From NCBI RefSeq assembly GCF_014652655.1, contig NZ_BMZF01000001.1, positions 434,001 through 498,000 of the forward strand: a stretch of 64,000 bases of DNA. The letters are read 5' to 3'. Source of the stretch: Paramylibacter ulvae (GTDB lineage Bacteria > Pseudomonadota > Alphaproteobacteria > Rhodobacterales > Rhodobacteraceae). Below are positions 44,991-53,876 of this stretch, piece after piece (position 1 is the first letter of the stretch; each line of letters opens with the position of its first letter). A program made the translations under genes and the position numbers. Below the pieces are notes generated by a model that had not been told where the DNA came from, searched no databases, and saw nothing but the letters and a program-made list of their open reading frames with translations.

Positions 44991-45554
44991 GTGGAAAATG
45001 CTGCCCTTGTCGGCGCAACGGTTTCGGTTTCAATTTGGGCGATGACCCGAATTTATAGCTTTTTCGAAGGGTTGTATTCACGCCGATCAGAACGGCGTAA
45101 CTTCATCCGCGCCCTTTTTGCCGAGGTCGATTTTAACACTAAAGATTTGTATTTCTTTATCGAAAGCTCGCGTGATTTGTCAAAATTGCACATAGCGCTG
45201 CAAAATGATGCGGCACTGATCCCACATATCACGGCTGCAAACCATACGCATGTTTACCGCCGCAACATTACAAATTTGCATTATATAGAGGATGGATTGA
45301 TCAAACGGTTAGTCTTGTTTTATGGCCTGTTGGATAAGATATCAGCGCAGATTAATGGATTGAATCTGCCCAGTTTCGCAACTGTTTCAACAGCCGCAAA
45401 AATAACCACGATTGAACGCATTGTGCATAATGTGACGGAATGTGAAAAAATTGGGAATGAAATCTTGATCGAATTCAAACGCAATTACAGATGGCTATCG
45501 GCAACACGCGGATACCGCCCATATATCGTAGGCAAAACACGCGAGGGATTTTAA
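44991..45554 (+). CDS. Hypothetical membrane-anchored protein, start uncertain
   Basis: An otherwise long open frame of 187 residues from the GTG at 44991: one membrane segment near the N-terminus (LVGATVSVSIWAMTRIY), then a soluble helical part. I recognise no domain. The only good ribosome site, AGGAG at 44967-44971, points to an ATG at 44972 in another frame. Removing one base from the AAAA run near 44996 would join the two frames as MYDSVNSGNAALVG. So the true start may be hidden by an indel. Confidence 0.5.
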   Translation: MENAALVGATVSVSIWAMTRIYSFFEGLYSRRSERRNFIRALFAEVDFNTKDLYFFIESSRDLSKLHIALQNDAALIPHITAANHTHVYRRNITNLHYIEDGLIKRLVLFYGLLDKISAQINGLNLPSFATVSTAAKITTIERIVHNVTECEKIGNEILIEFKRNYRWLSATRGYRPYIVGKTREGF

Positions 45555-45678
45555 TCCCTAAAATACAATTGGATCTGGTTGCGACATATCTGTTTCCTTG
45601 TTGTTCCCACTCAATATACGTAGTTTTTCACAAATTCCAAGGGTCATCGCATTCTTGTGACCTATGATATGACCACGA

Positions 45679-46500
45679 TCAATCATCACAGTCACAATCG
45701 CCAAAATAATGATCCATACTTTGTGATGGCTGATCACAGCCCGCCTCGCCAACAACTTTGGCTGGAACACCTGCAACGGTTTTACATGCGGGCACTTCGT
45801 GTAACACCACCGAACCTGCGGCAATCTTGCTGCAATGGCCGATCGTGATGTTGCCAAGAACCTTGGCACCCGCCCCAATCAACACGCCATCTTCGATTGT
45901 TGGGTGACGAATGCCATCCGCCTTGCCCGTACCACCGAGCGTTACAGAGTGCAGCATTGAAACATTATCACCAACAACAGCCGTTTCACCAATTACCACC
46001 GAATGGGCGTGGTCAATCATAATCCCCTGCCCAATTTTGGCACCAGGATGAATATCAACACCGTAAACTTCTGATGCGCGCATTTGGAAAAAATAAGCCA
46101 TTTCATTGCGGCCGTGCTGCCACAACCAATGCGCAATCCGATAGGATTGCACGGCCTGATAGCCTTTGAAAAACAGCAATGGTTGAATAAACGTATGACA
46201 CGCAGGGTCGCGATCAAACACTGCCACAATATCCGCACGCGCAGCCCGCGCAATCGATTTATCGCTTGATAACGCCTCGTCCGCAATTTCACGCAATATT
46301 TGCGCAGGCATTTCATCGGATGACAACTTCAACGCAATGCGATAGCTGAGAGCCTTGGAAAAACGCGCATGGTGCAACACAGATGAATGTACCAAGCCAC
46401 CCAAAATGGGTTCCTTGGCAATCAAATCCTCTGCTTCGCCGACAATGCGCTCCCAAACAGGATCAACCTGTGTGATATTTTTCTTTGCGACTTCAGCCAT
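45679..46500 (-). CDS. cysE: Serine O-acetyltransferase
   Basis: A 273-residue enzyme that makes O-acetylserine for cysteine synthesis. The N-terminal helical domain (DPVWERIVGEAEDLIAKEP) and the left-handed beta helix of hexapeptide repeats (IMIDHAHSVVIGETAVVGDN, HSVTLGGTGK) are clear. In other genomes the C-terminal tail binds cysteine synthase; here it ends in DYFGDCDCDD. A gap of 64 bases separates it from the next minus-strand gene upstream. Confidence 0.94.
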   Translation of the reverse strand: MAEVAKKNITQVDPVWERIVGEAEDLIAKEPILGGLVHSSVLHHARFSKALSYRIALKLSSDEMPAQILREIADEALSSDKSIARAARADIVAVFDRDPACHTFIQPLLFFKGYQAVQSYRIAHWLWQHGRNEMAYFFQMRASEVYGVDIHPGAKIGQGIMIDHAHSVVIGETAVVGDNVSMLHSVTLGGTGKADGIRHPTIEDGVLIGAGAKVLGNITIGHCSKIAAGSVVLHEVPACKTVAGVPAKVVGEAGCDQPSQSMDHYFGDCDCDD

Positions 46501-46564
46501 GACAAATCCTCTGGTTTCACGTCTTTATACAACATTGCGCCAAAGGATTACAATATGATGTCAA

Positions 46565-46879
46565 TCACAGATTTTTGTATGTTTTTTTGGCCTGATGCGC
46601 CAGCATTTTGTCTAACATTTTAGTAATGACCACCAAAACGCATCGCAAAAATTCAATATCCGCAATCGAACACTGCGGTTTCATCGTGTGGATATGCGCT
46701 GCTCCGCGCAACGTGCCATCACCAAAATTTGGATCATTTTGGCCAAGCCTACGGCGCAGGATATCCCCAATATGTGCCGTTTCAAACATCGCGGCGAGCA
46801 ATTGTTCGCGTTGATCCGCTGGCACGCACAATAATGCACGCGCCGCGGCGAATATATCGCTGTGAATAATGCGACGCAT
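46565..46879 (-). CDS. Hypothetical protein coupled to the head-spike-like gene
   Basis: A 104-residue protein I do not recognise. It has a helical N-terminus (IIHSDIFAAARALLCVPADQREQLLAAMFETAHIGD, in part) and two cysteines, with no signal or membrane segment. Its start codon overlaps the stop of the upstream gene by one base (TAATG), so the two are translated together and probably act in the same process. It lies between that gene and cysE. Confidence 0.6.
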   Translation of the reverse strand: MRRIIHSDIFAAARALLCVPADQREQLLAAMFETAHIGDILRRRLGQNDPNFGDGTLRGAAHIHTMKPQCSIADIEFLRCVLVVITKMLDKMLAHQAKKTYKNL

Positions 46880-47346
46880 TACACCGCATCGGGTGGCGTT
46901 GGCACCATCGCATGCACAGCAAATCGGATTTCACCCGATACAAACGCACCTGTTTCTGGTGCAATCAACAATGGTGTATCGGAATAATACGCTTGTGGTT
47001 GGCCAGTTACCCCAATCGCATACGAATTCAATGCCAAGCCGTATTGGGAACCATATCGTCCTGATGCACCAGTGACGCCCAATGTCCAGCTGGCCGCACC
47101 ATCGGTCACAATGGGTGCGATCACCCGCGCGGTGACGGCGCTCACCACACAATGACTCGGAATAATATCGGCGGTGGTATTATCTGCCCCTGCCACGATG
47201 GTGTGATCAAGGTGGAAAACCACAGATTCAAACGCGGCCCCATTCGAAATCTGGCTTGGCTTTTCCGCCCGCCATTTGTTTCCCAAATAAACATAATATT
47301 GATTGTTATCTTCATCAAACTCCCCCACTGGGATTGTGTCAGTCAT
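46879..47346 (-). CDS. DUF2793-type protein resembling a gene transfer agent head spike
   Basis: A 155-residue protein. The N-terminal part (GEFDEDNNQYYVYLGNKWRA) is followed by FHLDHTIVAGADNTTADIIPSHCVVSAVTARVI and a glycine-rich beta region (TLGVTGASGRYGSQYGLA). This pattern matches the C-terminal domain of DUF2793 proteins such as the head spike proteins (GhsA/GhsB) of the Rhodobacter capsulatus gene transfer agent, as I recall them. It is much shorter than those, so it could be a minimal or truncated form. No other GTA genes are in the window. A CtrA-type box lies 167 bases upstream. Confidence 0.55.
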   Translation of the reverse strand: MTDTIPVGEFDEDNNQYYVYLGNKWRAEKPSQISNGAAFESVVFHLDHTIVAGADNTTADIIPSHCVVSAVTARVIAPIVTDGAASWTLGVTGASGRYGSQYGLALNSYAIGVTGQPQAYYSDTPLLIAPETGAFVSGEIRFAVHAMVPTPPDAV

Positions 47347-47512
47347 GTATTGAATGCTCTTTCACGGTTGCCCGCCCAAAGAGAGAGAATAGAAAAAGCG
47401 GTCACAAGGTTCACCCCTGTGCCGCTTACCCACTTCTTCCAGCTTGACTAAAGTTATACGTTGGACCGTTCGCAAAGTCAAGGAAAATCGTTATATATCA
47501 ACGCACTACGCA

Positions 47513-47527
47513 TTAACCTCTGATTAA
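47513..47527. promoter_or_regulatory. CtrA-type box (TTAA-N7-TTAA)
   Basis: TTAACCTCTGATTAA exactly fits TTAA-N7-TTAA. CtrA controls gene transfer agent and motility genes in Rhodobacterales. It lies upstream of the head-spike-like gene and just past the mltG stop. Confidence 0.5.
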
Positions 47528-47542
47528 CACTTGGGCTAAACC

Positions 47543-48574
47543 CTAGTTATCATTGGCTTTTGCACGATCCGCTGCTTGTTGGCGTTCGATACGGCGCCAG
47601 TTGGCAACATTCTTATTATGCTCTGCCAACGTCTTGGCAAATGCGTGCCCGCCCGTGCCATCAGCCACGAAAAACATAAAATCGGTCTTTTCTGGATTTA
47701 CCGCCGCTTCCAATGCGCGTCGGCTTGGGTTGCCAATTGGTGTTGGCGGCAGGCCGGCAAAACGGCGCGTGTTATATGGCGTGTCTTTTAACAAATCCGA
47801 ACGGCGAATATCGCGCATCTTTTTGGGATCACCCCCCGTGAATTCATAAACGGTGGTGGAATCCATCCCCAATGGTGTGCCTTTTTGCAAACGATTGATG
47901 ATCACCCCTGAAACCAATCGCAATTCTTCCTTCACCGGGGTTTCCCCCTCGATAATGGATGCAACGATCAAGGCTTCTTCTTTGGTTTTCAAAAACAGAT
48001 CGTCGGCGCGGTTTTCCCAAACCTCGTCCAGAATAATTTGCTGTGCGACCACCATTTTATTAATGATGCTTTGCCGTGTATCCGCGCGATTATAGGCATA
48101 GGTATTGGGCGATAACCCACCCTCTGGTGGTAATGTCGTAACCTCGCCCGTCAATTGTTCCTGCGCCATCAAACGTTCAACGATTTGCAGATTTGTCCAA
48201 CCTTCAGGGAAGGTCACATTTTGCGAAATGCCGACACCTGAATTCACGATCTCTAACACCTGCGCCATTGATGCCGCTTCTGGGATGATATAATCGCCAA
48301 CCTTTAGTTGGCTGTTTTTATTCAAATATTTCGCGCCAGCACGGAAAATGGACGCATCCGAAATAATGCCAGCATCCTCAAGGCGTTCCGCCACGCCCTT
48401 TTTCGAGCTTGACGAATTGATCCGATCATTGGGGTTCACCGCAAATTCGGTTTCCTGCGTCAACGGCCCCGCCTTGTTGAATTGGGATTTCCCCCACAGG
48501 ATGGCAACGCCCCCCGCGATCAACAAAACAATCAGCAGATTTACAAAATTTGCAGCAATGTGGCGTGCGAACAT
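47543..48574 (-). CDS. mltG: Endolytic murein transglycosylase MltG
   Basis: A 343-residue enzyme that cuts nascent glycan strands, anchored by one N-terminal membrane segment (FVNLLIVLLIAGGVAILW). The catalytic Glu is in ASIIEGET; the LysM-like domain and the ending FVADGTGGHAFAKTLAEHN are typical. It ends the fab gene run, starting 4 bases after the fabF stop; this fabF-mltG arrangement is common in alphaproteobacteria. Confidence 0.93.
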   Translation of the reverse strand: MFARHIAANFVNLLIVLLIAGGVAILWGKSQFNKAGPLTQETEFAVNPNDRINSSSSKKGVAERLEDAGIISDASIFRAGAKYLNKNSQLKVGDYIIPEAASMAQVLEIVNSGVGISQNVTFPEGWTNLQIVERLMAQEQLTGEVTTLPPEGGLSPNTYAYNRADTRQSIINKMVVAQQIILDEVWENRADDLFLKTKEEALIVASIIEGETPVKEELRLVSGVIINRLQKGTPLGMDSTTVYEFTGGDPKKMRDIRRSDLLKDTPYNTRRFAGLPPTPIGNPSRRALEAAVNPEKTDFMFFVADGTGGHAFAKTLAEHNKNVANWRRIERQQAADRAKANDN

Positions 48575-48578
48575 ATTC

Positions 48579-49838
48579 TTATTTTACCCGACCAAAGACC
48601 AATGATGCATTTGTACCACCAAACCCGAAAGAGTTCGACAAAACAGTATCAATCTTGCGTTTAACGGCGGATTTGGGCGCAAGGTCCAAAACAGCATCCG
48701 CTGGCGGGTTATCCAAATTCAATGTTGGTGGCGCAATTTGATCGCGCATCGCCAGAATACAGAAAATCGCCTCAACGGAACCCGCTGCACCCAACAGGTG
48801 GCCAATCGCGGATTTTGTGGATGACATGGTCGCATTTTTCGCCGCATCGCCCATCAATCGTGTGACCGCACCCAATTCAATTGTATCGGCCATGGTCGAT
48901 GTGCCGTGCGCGTTGATATAATCAATATCTGCGGGTGTGATCCCTGCGCGTTTGATCGCCGCTTGCATGGAACGGAAACCACCGTCGCCATCGGATGATG
49001 GCGCTGTGATGTGATATGCATCACCAGACAGACCATAGCCCAAAACTTCACAATAAATATGTGCACCGCGTGCTTTGGCGTGTTCGTATTCTTCTAATAC
49101 AACAACACCTGCACCCTCGCCCATCACGAACCCATCGCGATCATCGTCATATGGGCGCGATGCGGATTTAGGATCATCGCCACGTTTGGTTGACAGCGCC
49201 TTACAGGCGTTAAAACCTGCGATACCAATTTCGGTAATCGGATTTTCCGCACCACCTGCAATCATCACATCCGCATCATCCAGCGCGATCAGACGCGCCG
49301 CATCACCAATCGCATGTGCACCTGTGGAACAGGCGGTCACAACCGCATGATTTGGGCCTTTGAACCCAAAACGAATGGACACTTGGCCTGACACCAGGTT
49401 GATCAAACATGCGGGAATAAAGAACGGTGAAACACGGCGTGGGCCGCGTTCTTTCAATGTCACGGCCGTTTCGGCAATCGTGCCAAGCCCACCAATACCA
49501 GATCCGATCATCACACCTGTACGCAGGCGGGATTCTTCGTCCTCTGGTTTCCAATTCGCATCATCAACGGCCTGTTGCGCCGCTGCGATGCCATACAGGA
49601 TAAAATCATCAACCTTGCGGCGTTCCTTTGGTTCCATCCAGTCATCTGGGTTGAATGTGCCATCGGAACCATCCCCAAACGGGATTTCACAGGCATAATT
49701 CGTTGCCAAATGATCCGCATCAAAACGTGTGATCGTGCCAGCGGCGTTTTCACCAGCCAACAAACGTTTCCACGTTTCATCAACACCACATGCAAGTGGT
49801 GAAACCATTCCTAAACCCGTGACAACAACGCGACGCAT
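48579..49838 (-). CDS. fabF: 3-oxoacyl-ACP synthase II
   Basis: A 419-residue condensing enzyme that elongates acyl-ACP in fatty acid synthesis. The nucleophile is Cys170 in VVTACSTGAH; the two active-site histidines lie in NAHGTSTM and AIGHLLGAAG. It is separated from acpP by the antiporter gene, an insertion into the usual acpP-fabF pair. The ATG at 49838 gives MRRVVVTGLG, the normal start. Confidence 0.95.
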   Translation of the reverse strand: MRRVVVTGLGMVSPLACGVDETWKRLLAGENAAGTITRFDADHLATNYACEIPFGDGSDGTFNPDDWMEPKERRKVDDFILYGIAAAQQAVDDANWKPEDEESRLRTGVMIGSGIGGLGTIAETAVTLKERGPRRVSPFFIPACLINLVSGQVSIRFGFKGPNHAVVTACSTGAHAIGDAARLIALDDADVMIAGGAENPITEIGIAGFNACKALSTKRGDDPKSASRPYDDDRDGFVMGEGAGVVVLEEYEHAKARGAHIYCEVLGYGLSGDAYHITAPSSDGDGGFRSMQAAIKRAGITPADIDYINAHGTSTMADTIELGAVTRLMGDAAKNATMSSTKSAIGHLLGAAGSVEAIFCILAMRDQIAPPTLNLDNPPADAVLDLAPKSAVKRKIDTVLSNSFGFGGTNASLVFGRVK

Positions 49839-49945
49839 GATAATAGTCCCTCATTCATTTTGCTTGCCCCTATCTATCGCCTTGAGAATACAAGGGCAAG
49901 CAAACGCTATGGCTTTTTCAACCCGTTTCTGCGCATTTCACAACT

Positions 49946-50905
49946 TTAAGCTGCAGATGCAATTAGATATGCGGTGTAAACCAAATAACAAGCGAGCATC
50001 ACGCCACCTTCTGGGCGCGATATGCGCCAACCTGTGAACGCAAGGCCAAGCAGCATCGCGCTTGAGGCCACCATTACCCAGATATCGAAACTTACGATTT
50101 CAGGCGGAATTTCAATGGGTTGCACAATGGCAACCACACCCAATATGCCCAGAATATTGAAAATATTGCTGCCCAAAACATTGCCAAAGGCCACGCCCGC
50201 CTGGCCTTTGCGTGCAGCAATCACCGATGTGACCAATTCGGGCATGGATGTCCCCACCGCAACAATCGTTAACCCGATCAAGGTCTCAGACACGCCAAAC
50301 CCCGCCGCCAGCGTCACCGCGCCTTGCACAAGAAACTTTGCGCCAATCAACGTTAACCCCAAACCGATCAGAACAAACACTATCTGTTTTCCCATCGGCG
50401 TTGGTGCAACGTCCCCGCCCATCTGCGCAAAGGTTTCACCAGCGACGGTTTTATTTTGCCGTTCCGATAATAGGGTAAAAAACAAATATCCCACCAGCAG
50501 CAACACAAAGCCAACACCGATGGATCGCCCCAAAATCCCGACATGCGTCGCGATAAGGCAGACAAATGTTGCGGTCATTAACATACCTGCATCGCGTAAA
50601 AATCCAGTGCGTGCAATTGCCATAGGCGCAATCAATGCCGCGACACCAATAATCAGGAAAACATTGGCAATATTACTGCCCACAACATTGCCCACGGCAA
50701 TACCAGACGCCCCTGCAAGGGCGGCATTCACACTGGTTAACAATTCTGGGGTCGATGTGCCAAACCCAACCAGCGTTAGGCCGATCACCATCGGCGACAC
50801 ACCCAAACGCTGTGCAATCGCAACTGCGCCGCGCACCAACAATTCCCCACCAAAAATCAGGCCAACAAATCCCATGATCAGATAAAAGATATTCATAACG
50901 TCCAT
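49946..50905 (-). CDS. Calcium/sodium antiporter (CaxA/YrbG family)
   Basis: A 319-residue inner-membrane protein with ten segments and two copies of the alpha repeat: GFGTSTPELLTSVNAAL...GNVVGSNIANVFL and VGTSMPELVTSVIAA...GNVLGSNIFNIL. These match K-dependent Na/Ca exchanger-type antiporters. The gene lies between acpP and fabF, 175 bases after the acpP terminator side and 107 bases before fabF, so it is probably an inserted unit with its own promoter rather than a fatty-acid gene. Confidence 0.88.
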   Translation of the reverse strand: MDVMNIFYLIMGFVGLIFGGELLVRGAVAIAQRLGVSPMVIGLTLVGFGTSTPELLTSVNAALAGASGIAVGNVVGSNIANVFLIIGVAALIAPMAIARTGFLRDAGMLMTATFVCLIATHVGILGRSIGVGFVLLLVGYLFFTLLSERQNKTVAGETFAQMGGDVAPTPMGKQIVFVLIGLGLTLIGAKFLVQGAVTLAAGFGVSETLIGLTIVAVGTSMPELVTSVIAARKGQAGVAFGNVLGSNIFNILGILGVVAIVQPIEIPPEIVSFDIWVMVASSAMLLGLAFTGWRISRPEGGVMLACYLVYTAYLIASAA

Positions 50906-51023
50906 GACGAACCTTTATGCGCGCTTTGCGCAAATCATGCTGCGCAAAATATCATTGCGTCAACACTTGTTGGGTTATCTGTGAATCTGTGCGGGGGTTT
51001 TCAATGGGAAAAATTCATGCACC

Positions 51024-51059
51024 CATAAAAAAACGGCGCTTCCCGTGGGAAACGCCGCC
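51024..51059 (-). terminator. Terminator after acpP
   Basis: On the minus strand GGCGGCGTTTCCC is followed by GGGAAGCGCC and seven T residues, a strong stem 21 bases below the acpP stop codon. Confidence 0.8.
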
Positions 51060-51080
51060 TTTGATCGTGATCACTAAAGC

Positions 51081-51314
51081 TTATGCAGCTTCTGTGATGA
51101 ATTTCACTGCGTCGCCAAAAGACTGAATAGTCTCTGCTGCGTCGTCAGGAATTTCGATACCGAATTCTTCTTCGAAAGCCATTACCAGCTCTACTGTGTC
51201 AAGGCTGTCTGCGCCCAGATCGTCGATGAAAGAAGCACCTTCAACAACTTTGTCTTCGTCAACGCTCAGATGCTCGACAACGATTTTTTTTACGCGATCT
51301 GCGATGTCGCTCAT
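51081..51314 (-). CDS. acpP: Acyl carrier protein
   Basis: A 77-residue carrier protein. Ser37 in [10 protein letters not shown] is the phosphopantetheine site. The acidic, three-helix composition is typical. The ATG at 51314 gives [11 protein letters not shown]; upstream codons in frame are not part of it. A 251-base gap to fabG would hold the strong promoter expected for this gene; I see no distinctive motif there apart from GGCCAGTGGCC near 51335. Confidence 0.95.
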   Translation of the reverse strand: MSDIADRVKKIVVEHLSVDEDKVVEGASFIDDLGADSLDTVELVMAFEEEFGIEIPDDAAETIQSFGDAVKFITEAA

Positions 51315-51565
51315 ATTCTCAATCCTCAATTTATGGCCAGTGGCCGTTAGACTGTCGCGTTGCTGCGACAACAATGACCCAAGGGCCGGTTTTTGCGCAT
51401 TACAGATGTAAAACGCTACAACTGCGCTGCGCTATAACAGAATGTTTCAATATGGCAATAGTTTTATCAACCAATCGCCATATCATTCTGCGCCTGTCCC
51501 AATATGATGGCTACGATTTTCCTGTTTTACAAGGGTAAATGCAAAATTCGCCATCCATTGGGCAA

Positions 51566-52303
51566 TTAAATCATCGCCATGCCGCCGTTCACGTGAATCG
51601 TTTGCCCGGTGACATAACTGGCCTCGTTTGATGCCAAAAATGCGACCGCAGCTGCGATTTCACTTGGTGTGCCCATGCGCCCTTGCGGGATACCCGCCAA
51701 GATGCCTGTTTGCACGTTTTCGGGCAATTCAGCCGTCATCGCCGTTTCAATGAACCCTGGTGCGACACAGTTTGCTGTAATCCCGCGCGATGCGATTTCT
51801 TGGGCGTATGATTTGGTCATCCCGATCATACCCGCCTTGGACGCGGCATAATTCACCTGCCCTGCGTTACCCGTTACACCCACGATTGATGTGATGTTTA
51901 TGATACGGCCCCAGCGTGCCTTCATCATCGGGCGCATGACTGCCTTCATCAAATGCATGGTGGATGTGAGGTTCACATCAATCACGCTCTGCCATTCATC
52001 ATCAGACATGCGCATGAAAATATTGTCGCGTGTGATACCCGCGTTATTGACCAGAATATCCAAACCACCCATGGCCTCGGACGCTTGGCCCGGCAATGCC
52101 TTGACAGCATCAACATCGGACAGGTTACATGGGGTCACAAACGCGCCCGCGCCCAATTCTGCTGCCAGTTTTTCAAGCGGTTCAACACGTGTACCAGACA
52201 ATGCAACCTGTGCGCCCTGTGCGTGCAATGCACGCGCAATTTCACCACCGATACCACCAGATGCACCTGTTACCAGTGCATTTTTACCTTTTAGATCAAA
52301 CAT
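51566..52303 (-). CDS. fabG: 3-oxoacyl-ACP reductase
   Basis: A 245-residue short-chain dehydrogenase that reduces 3-oxoacyl-ACP. Cofactor motif TGASGGIG, catalytic Ser139, Tyr152 and Lys156 (YAASK), and the C-terminal YVTGQTIHVNGGMAM are as in FabG. AAAGGAAT precedes the ATG at 52303. It follows fabD by 10 bases. Confidence 0.95.
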   Translation of the reverse strand: MFDLKGKNALVTGASGGIGGEIARALHAQGAQVALSGTRVEPLEKLAAELGAGAFVTPCNLSDVDAVKALPGQASEAMGGLDILVNNAGITRDNIFMRMSDDEWQSVIDVNLTSTMHLMKAVMRPMMKARWGRIINITSIVGVTGNAGQVNYAASKAGMIGMTKSYAQEIASRGITANCVAPGFIETAMTAELPENVQTGILAGIPQGRMGTPSEIAAAVAFLASNEASYVTGQTIHVNGGMAMI

Positions 52304-52313
52304 TTGAATTCCT

Positions 52314-53252
52314 TTATATCGCAGAGGCGGCAGCAACCGCGCCTTCGGGGTTGTTCACGGCAACACAGTTAATATCGCGGTTAATACGGCGGATCATGCC
52401 AGACAATGCTTTGCCCGCACCAATTTCAAAAACTTCGGTCACGCCATTGGCACCCATCCATTCAACGCTTTCGCGCCAACGCACGGAACCTGTCACCTGT
52501 TGCACCAACAGCTTTTTGATTTCATCGCTATCGGATGTCGCACTTGCCAAAACATTGGCAATCACGGGCACGGCTGGTGTTTTCACATCAACATCGGCCA
52601 ATGCCGCCGCCATCGCATCGGCGGCGGGTTGCATCAATGCACAATGAAATGGAGCGGATACGGGCAATAACATCGCACGTTTTGCACCCGCTTCTCTGGC
52701 CAGATCACATGCGCGTTCAACCGCCGCCTTGTGGCCAGACACCACTACTTGGCTTGGGTCGTTATCATTTGCGGCCTGACAAATGTCGCCATCCGCACTG
52801 GCCGCATTGGCAATTTCCTGCACTGTGGTAAAATCCAATCCCAAGATCGCAGCCATCGCGCCCAACCCAACAGGCACCGCCTCTTGCATCGCGTTTCCAC
52901 GAATGCGCAATAATTTTGCAGTGTCGGTTAATGAAATCGCACCCGCTGCACATAGTGCCGAATATTCGCCCAATGAATGCCCCGCGACAAAATCCGCCGC
53001 ATTGATATCAACGCCCTGTGCTTCTAATGCGCGCATGGCGGCAATACTGGTGGCCATCAATGCGGGTTGCGCATTGTGGGTCAGCGTTAGGTCGGCGATA
53101 TCACCTTTCCAAATTAATTTGGAAAGGTTTTCGCCCAAAGCATCGTCAACTTCTTGGAAAACGGCCATCGCGGATGCGTATTGATCCGCAAATTCTTTGC
53201 CCATGCCGATTGTTTGGGCCCCCTGTCCGGGGAAAACAAATGCGCGTGTCAT
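52314..53252 (-). CDS. fabD: Malonyl-CoA:ACP transacylase
   Basis: A 312-residue enzyme loading malonyl onto ACP. The nucleophile is Ser93 in GHSLGEY; FPGQGAQ is at residues 7-13, and the His is in SAPFHCALM. It begins the fab run. The coding sequence contains an exact 24-bp palindrome at 53104-53127. Confidence 0.95.
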   Translation of the reverse strand: MTRAFVFPGQGAQTIGMGKEFADQYASAMAVFQEVDDALGENLSKLIWKGDIADLTLTHNAQPALMATSIAAMRALEAQGVDINAADFVAGHSLGEYSALCAAGAISLTDTAKLLRIRGNAMQEAVPVGLGAMAAILGLDFTTVQEIANAASADGDICQAANDNDPSQVVVSGHKAAVERACDLAREAGAKRAMLLPVSAPFHCALMQPAADAMAAALADVDVKTPAVPVIANVLASATSDSDEIKKLLVQQVTGSVRWRESVEWMGANGVTEVFEIGAGKALSGMIRRINRDINCVAVNNPEGAVAAASAI

Positions 53253-53323
53253 TAAATTCTCTGTGTTAGTTCCTCGGCTCCGTTATAACGCCGCGTCAAA
53301 CCCAACACCAGAGTTTATCCAAA

Positions 53324-53578
53324 TCAGCTACCGTCATCTTCGCTATTTGTTGCGCTCAAACGATCCATTTCTTCGGTTTGAGCAGTTAATATCTCGGCAA
53401 GAGAACCCATATTTGAATCAATTGCCGCGCTGATTTGCACGGTAATCCCGAGCCCCAACAAAACCAAAAATGCCGCAACAACAACCCAATCAACCGTAAC
53501 GGCCCCAGATTCATTGTTAATAAACGCTGAAATCCGCGTTCGTAGAGATGTCGTTGTCTCTTTTTGTTCAATATTCAT
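53324..53578 (-). CDS. Flp/pilin-like small membrane protein
   Basis: An 84-residue protein with an N-terminal basic stretch, the motif NNESGAVTVDWVVVAAFLVLLGLGI and an acidic tail. The GAVTVDWV followed by a hydrophobic segment resembles Flp-type pilins and TadE-like small proteins, which are processed after a Gly. No prepilin peptidase or tad genes are nearby. It is divergent from the rpsF operon across about 300 bases, with an internal palindrome. Function is inferred only by resemblance. Confidence 0.6.
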   Translation of the reverse strand: MNIEQKETTTSLRTRISAFINNESGAVTVDWVVVAAFLVLLGLGITVQISAAIDSNMGSLAEILTAQTEEMDRLSATNSEDDGS

Positions 53579-53677
53579 ATCAAAGCCCCCTTATGATACT
53601 CTTCGTTAAGGAAGATTCGCCAATCCGCCCGTTGTCCGATAATGGATATAATCGAAACAAGGCATTAAAATGTCATT

Positions 53678-53699
53678 AATAGGACGATATCGGCCTATT
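53678..53699. promoter_or_regulatory. 22-bp imperfect palindrome upstream of rpsF
   Basis: AATAGG A CGATATCG G CCTATT has one unmatched pair. It sits in the divergent region between the pilin-like gene and rpsF. It could be an operator or, with the following TTTCCC, part of a terminator. Confidence 0.4.
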
Positions 53700-53784
53700 T
53701 TCCCGTAAAAAGTGTATTTATCCAAGTTTCTCGCGCCACTTTTTCCCGTTGTCTTTCCCCCATTTCACGTTATAAGCCACCTTT

Positions 53785-53833
53785 CTTGCGCAAGTATTTT
53801 AACGCGGATGCCTCTCGTACTTGGGCGCGCAAG
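53785..53833 (+). promoter_or_regulatory. Hairpin in the rpsF leader, possible S6:S18 autoregulatory element
   Basis: CTTGCGC (53785-53791) and AAGTA (53792-53796) pair with TACTT (53818-53822) and GCGCAAG (53827-53833), with a 4-base GGGC bulge on the 3' side. It lies 43 bases before rpsF. S6:S18 binding elements occur in rpsF leaders, usually a stem with an asymmetric bulge; this is a candidate only. Confidence 0.4.
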
Positions 53834-53876
53834 AATTGGCCCTTGTTTTGAAGCACGCTTGATAATGGTGAATGAA

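Noticed and set aside
50022-50885. 287-codon plus-strand frame opposite the antiporter gene
   Set aside because: It is the antisense of a membrane protein with clear Na/Ca exchanger motifs; its own translation has no membrane segments or motifs.
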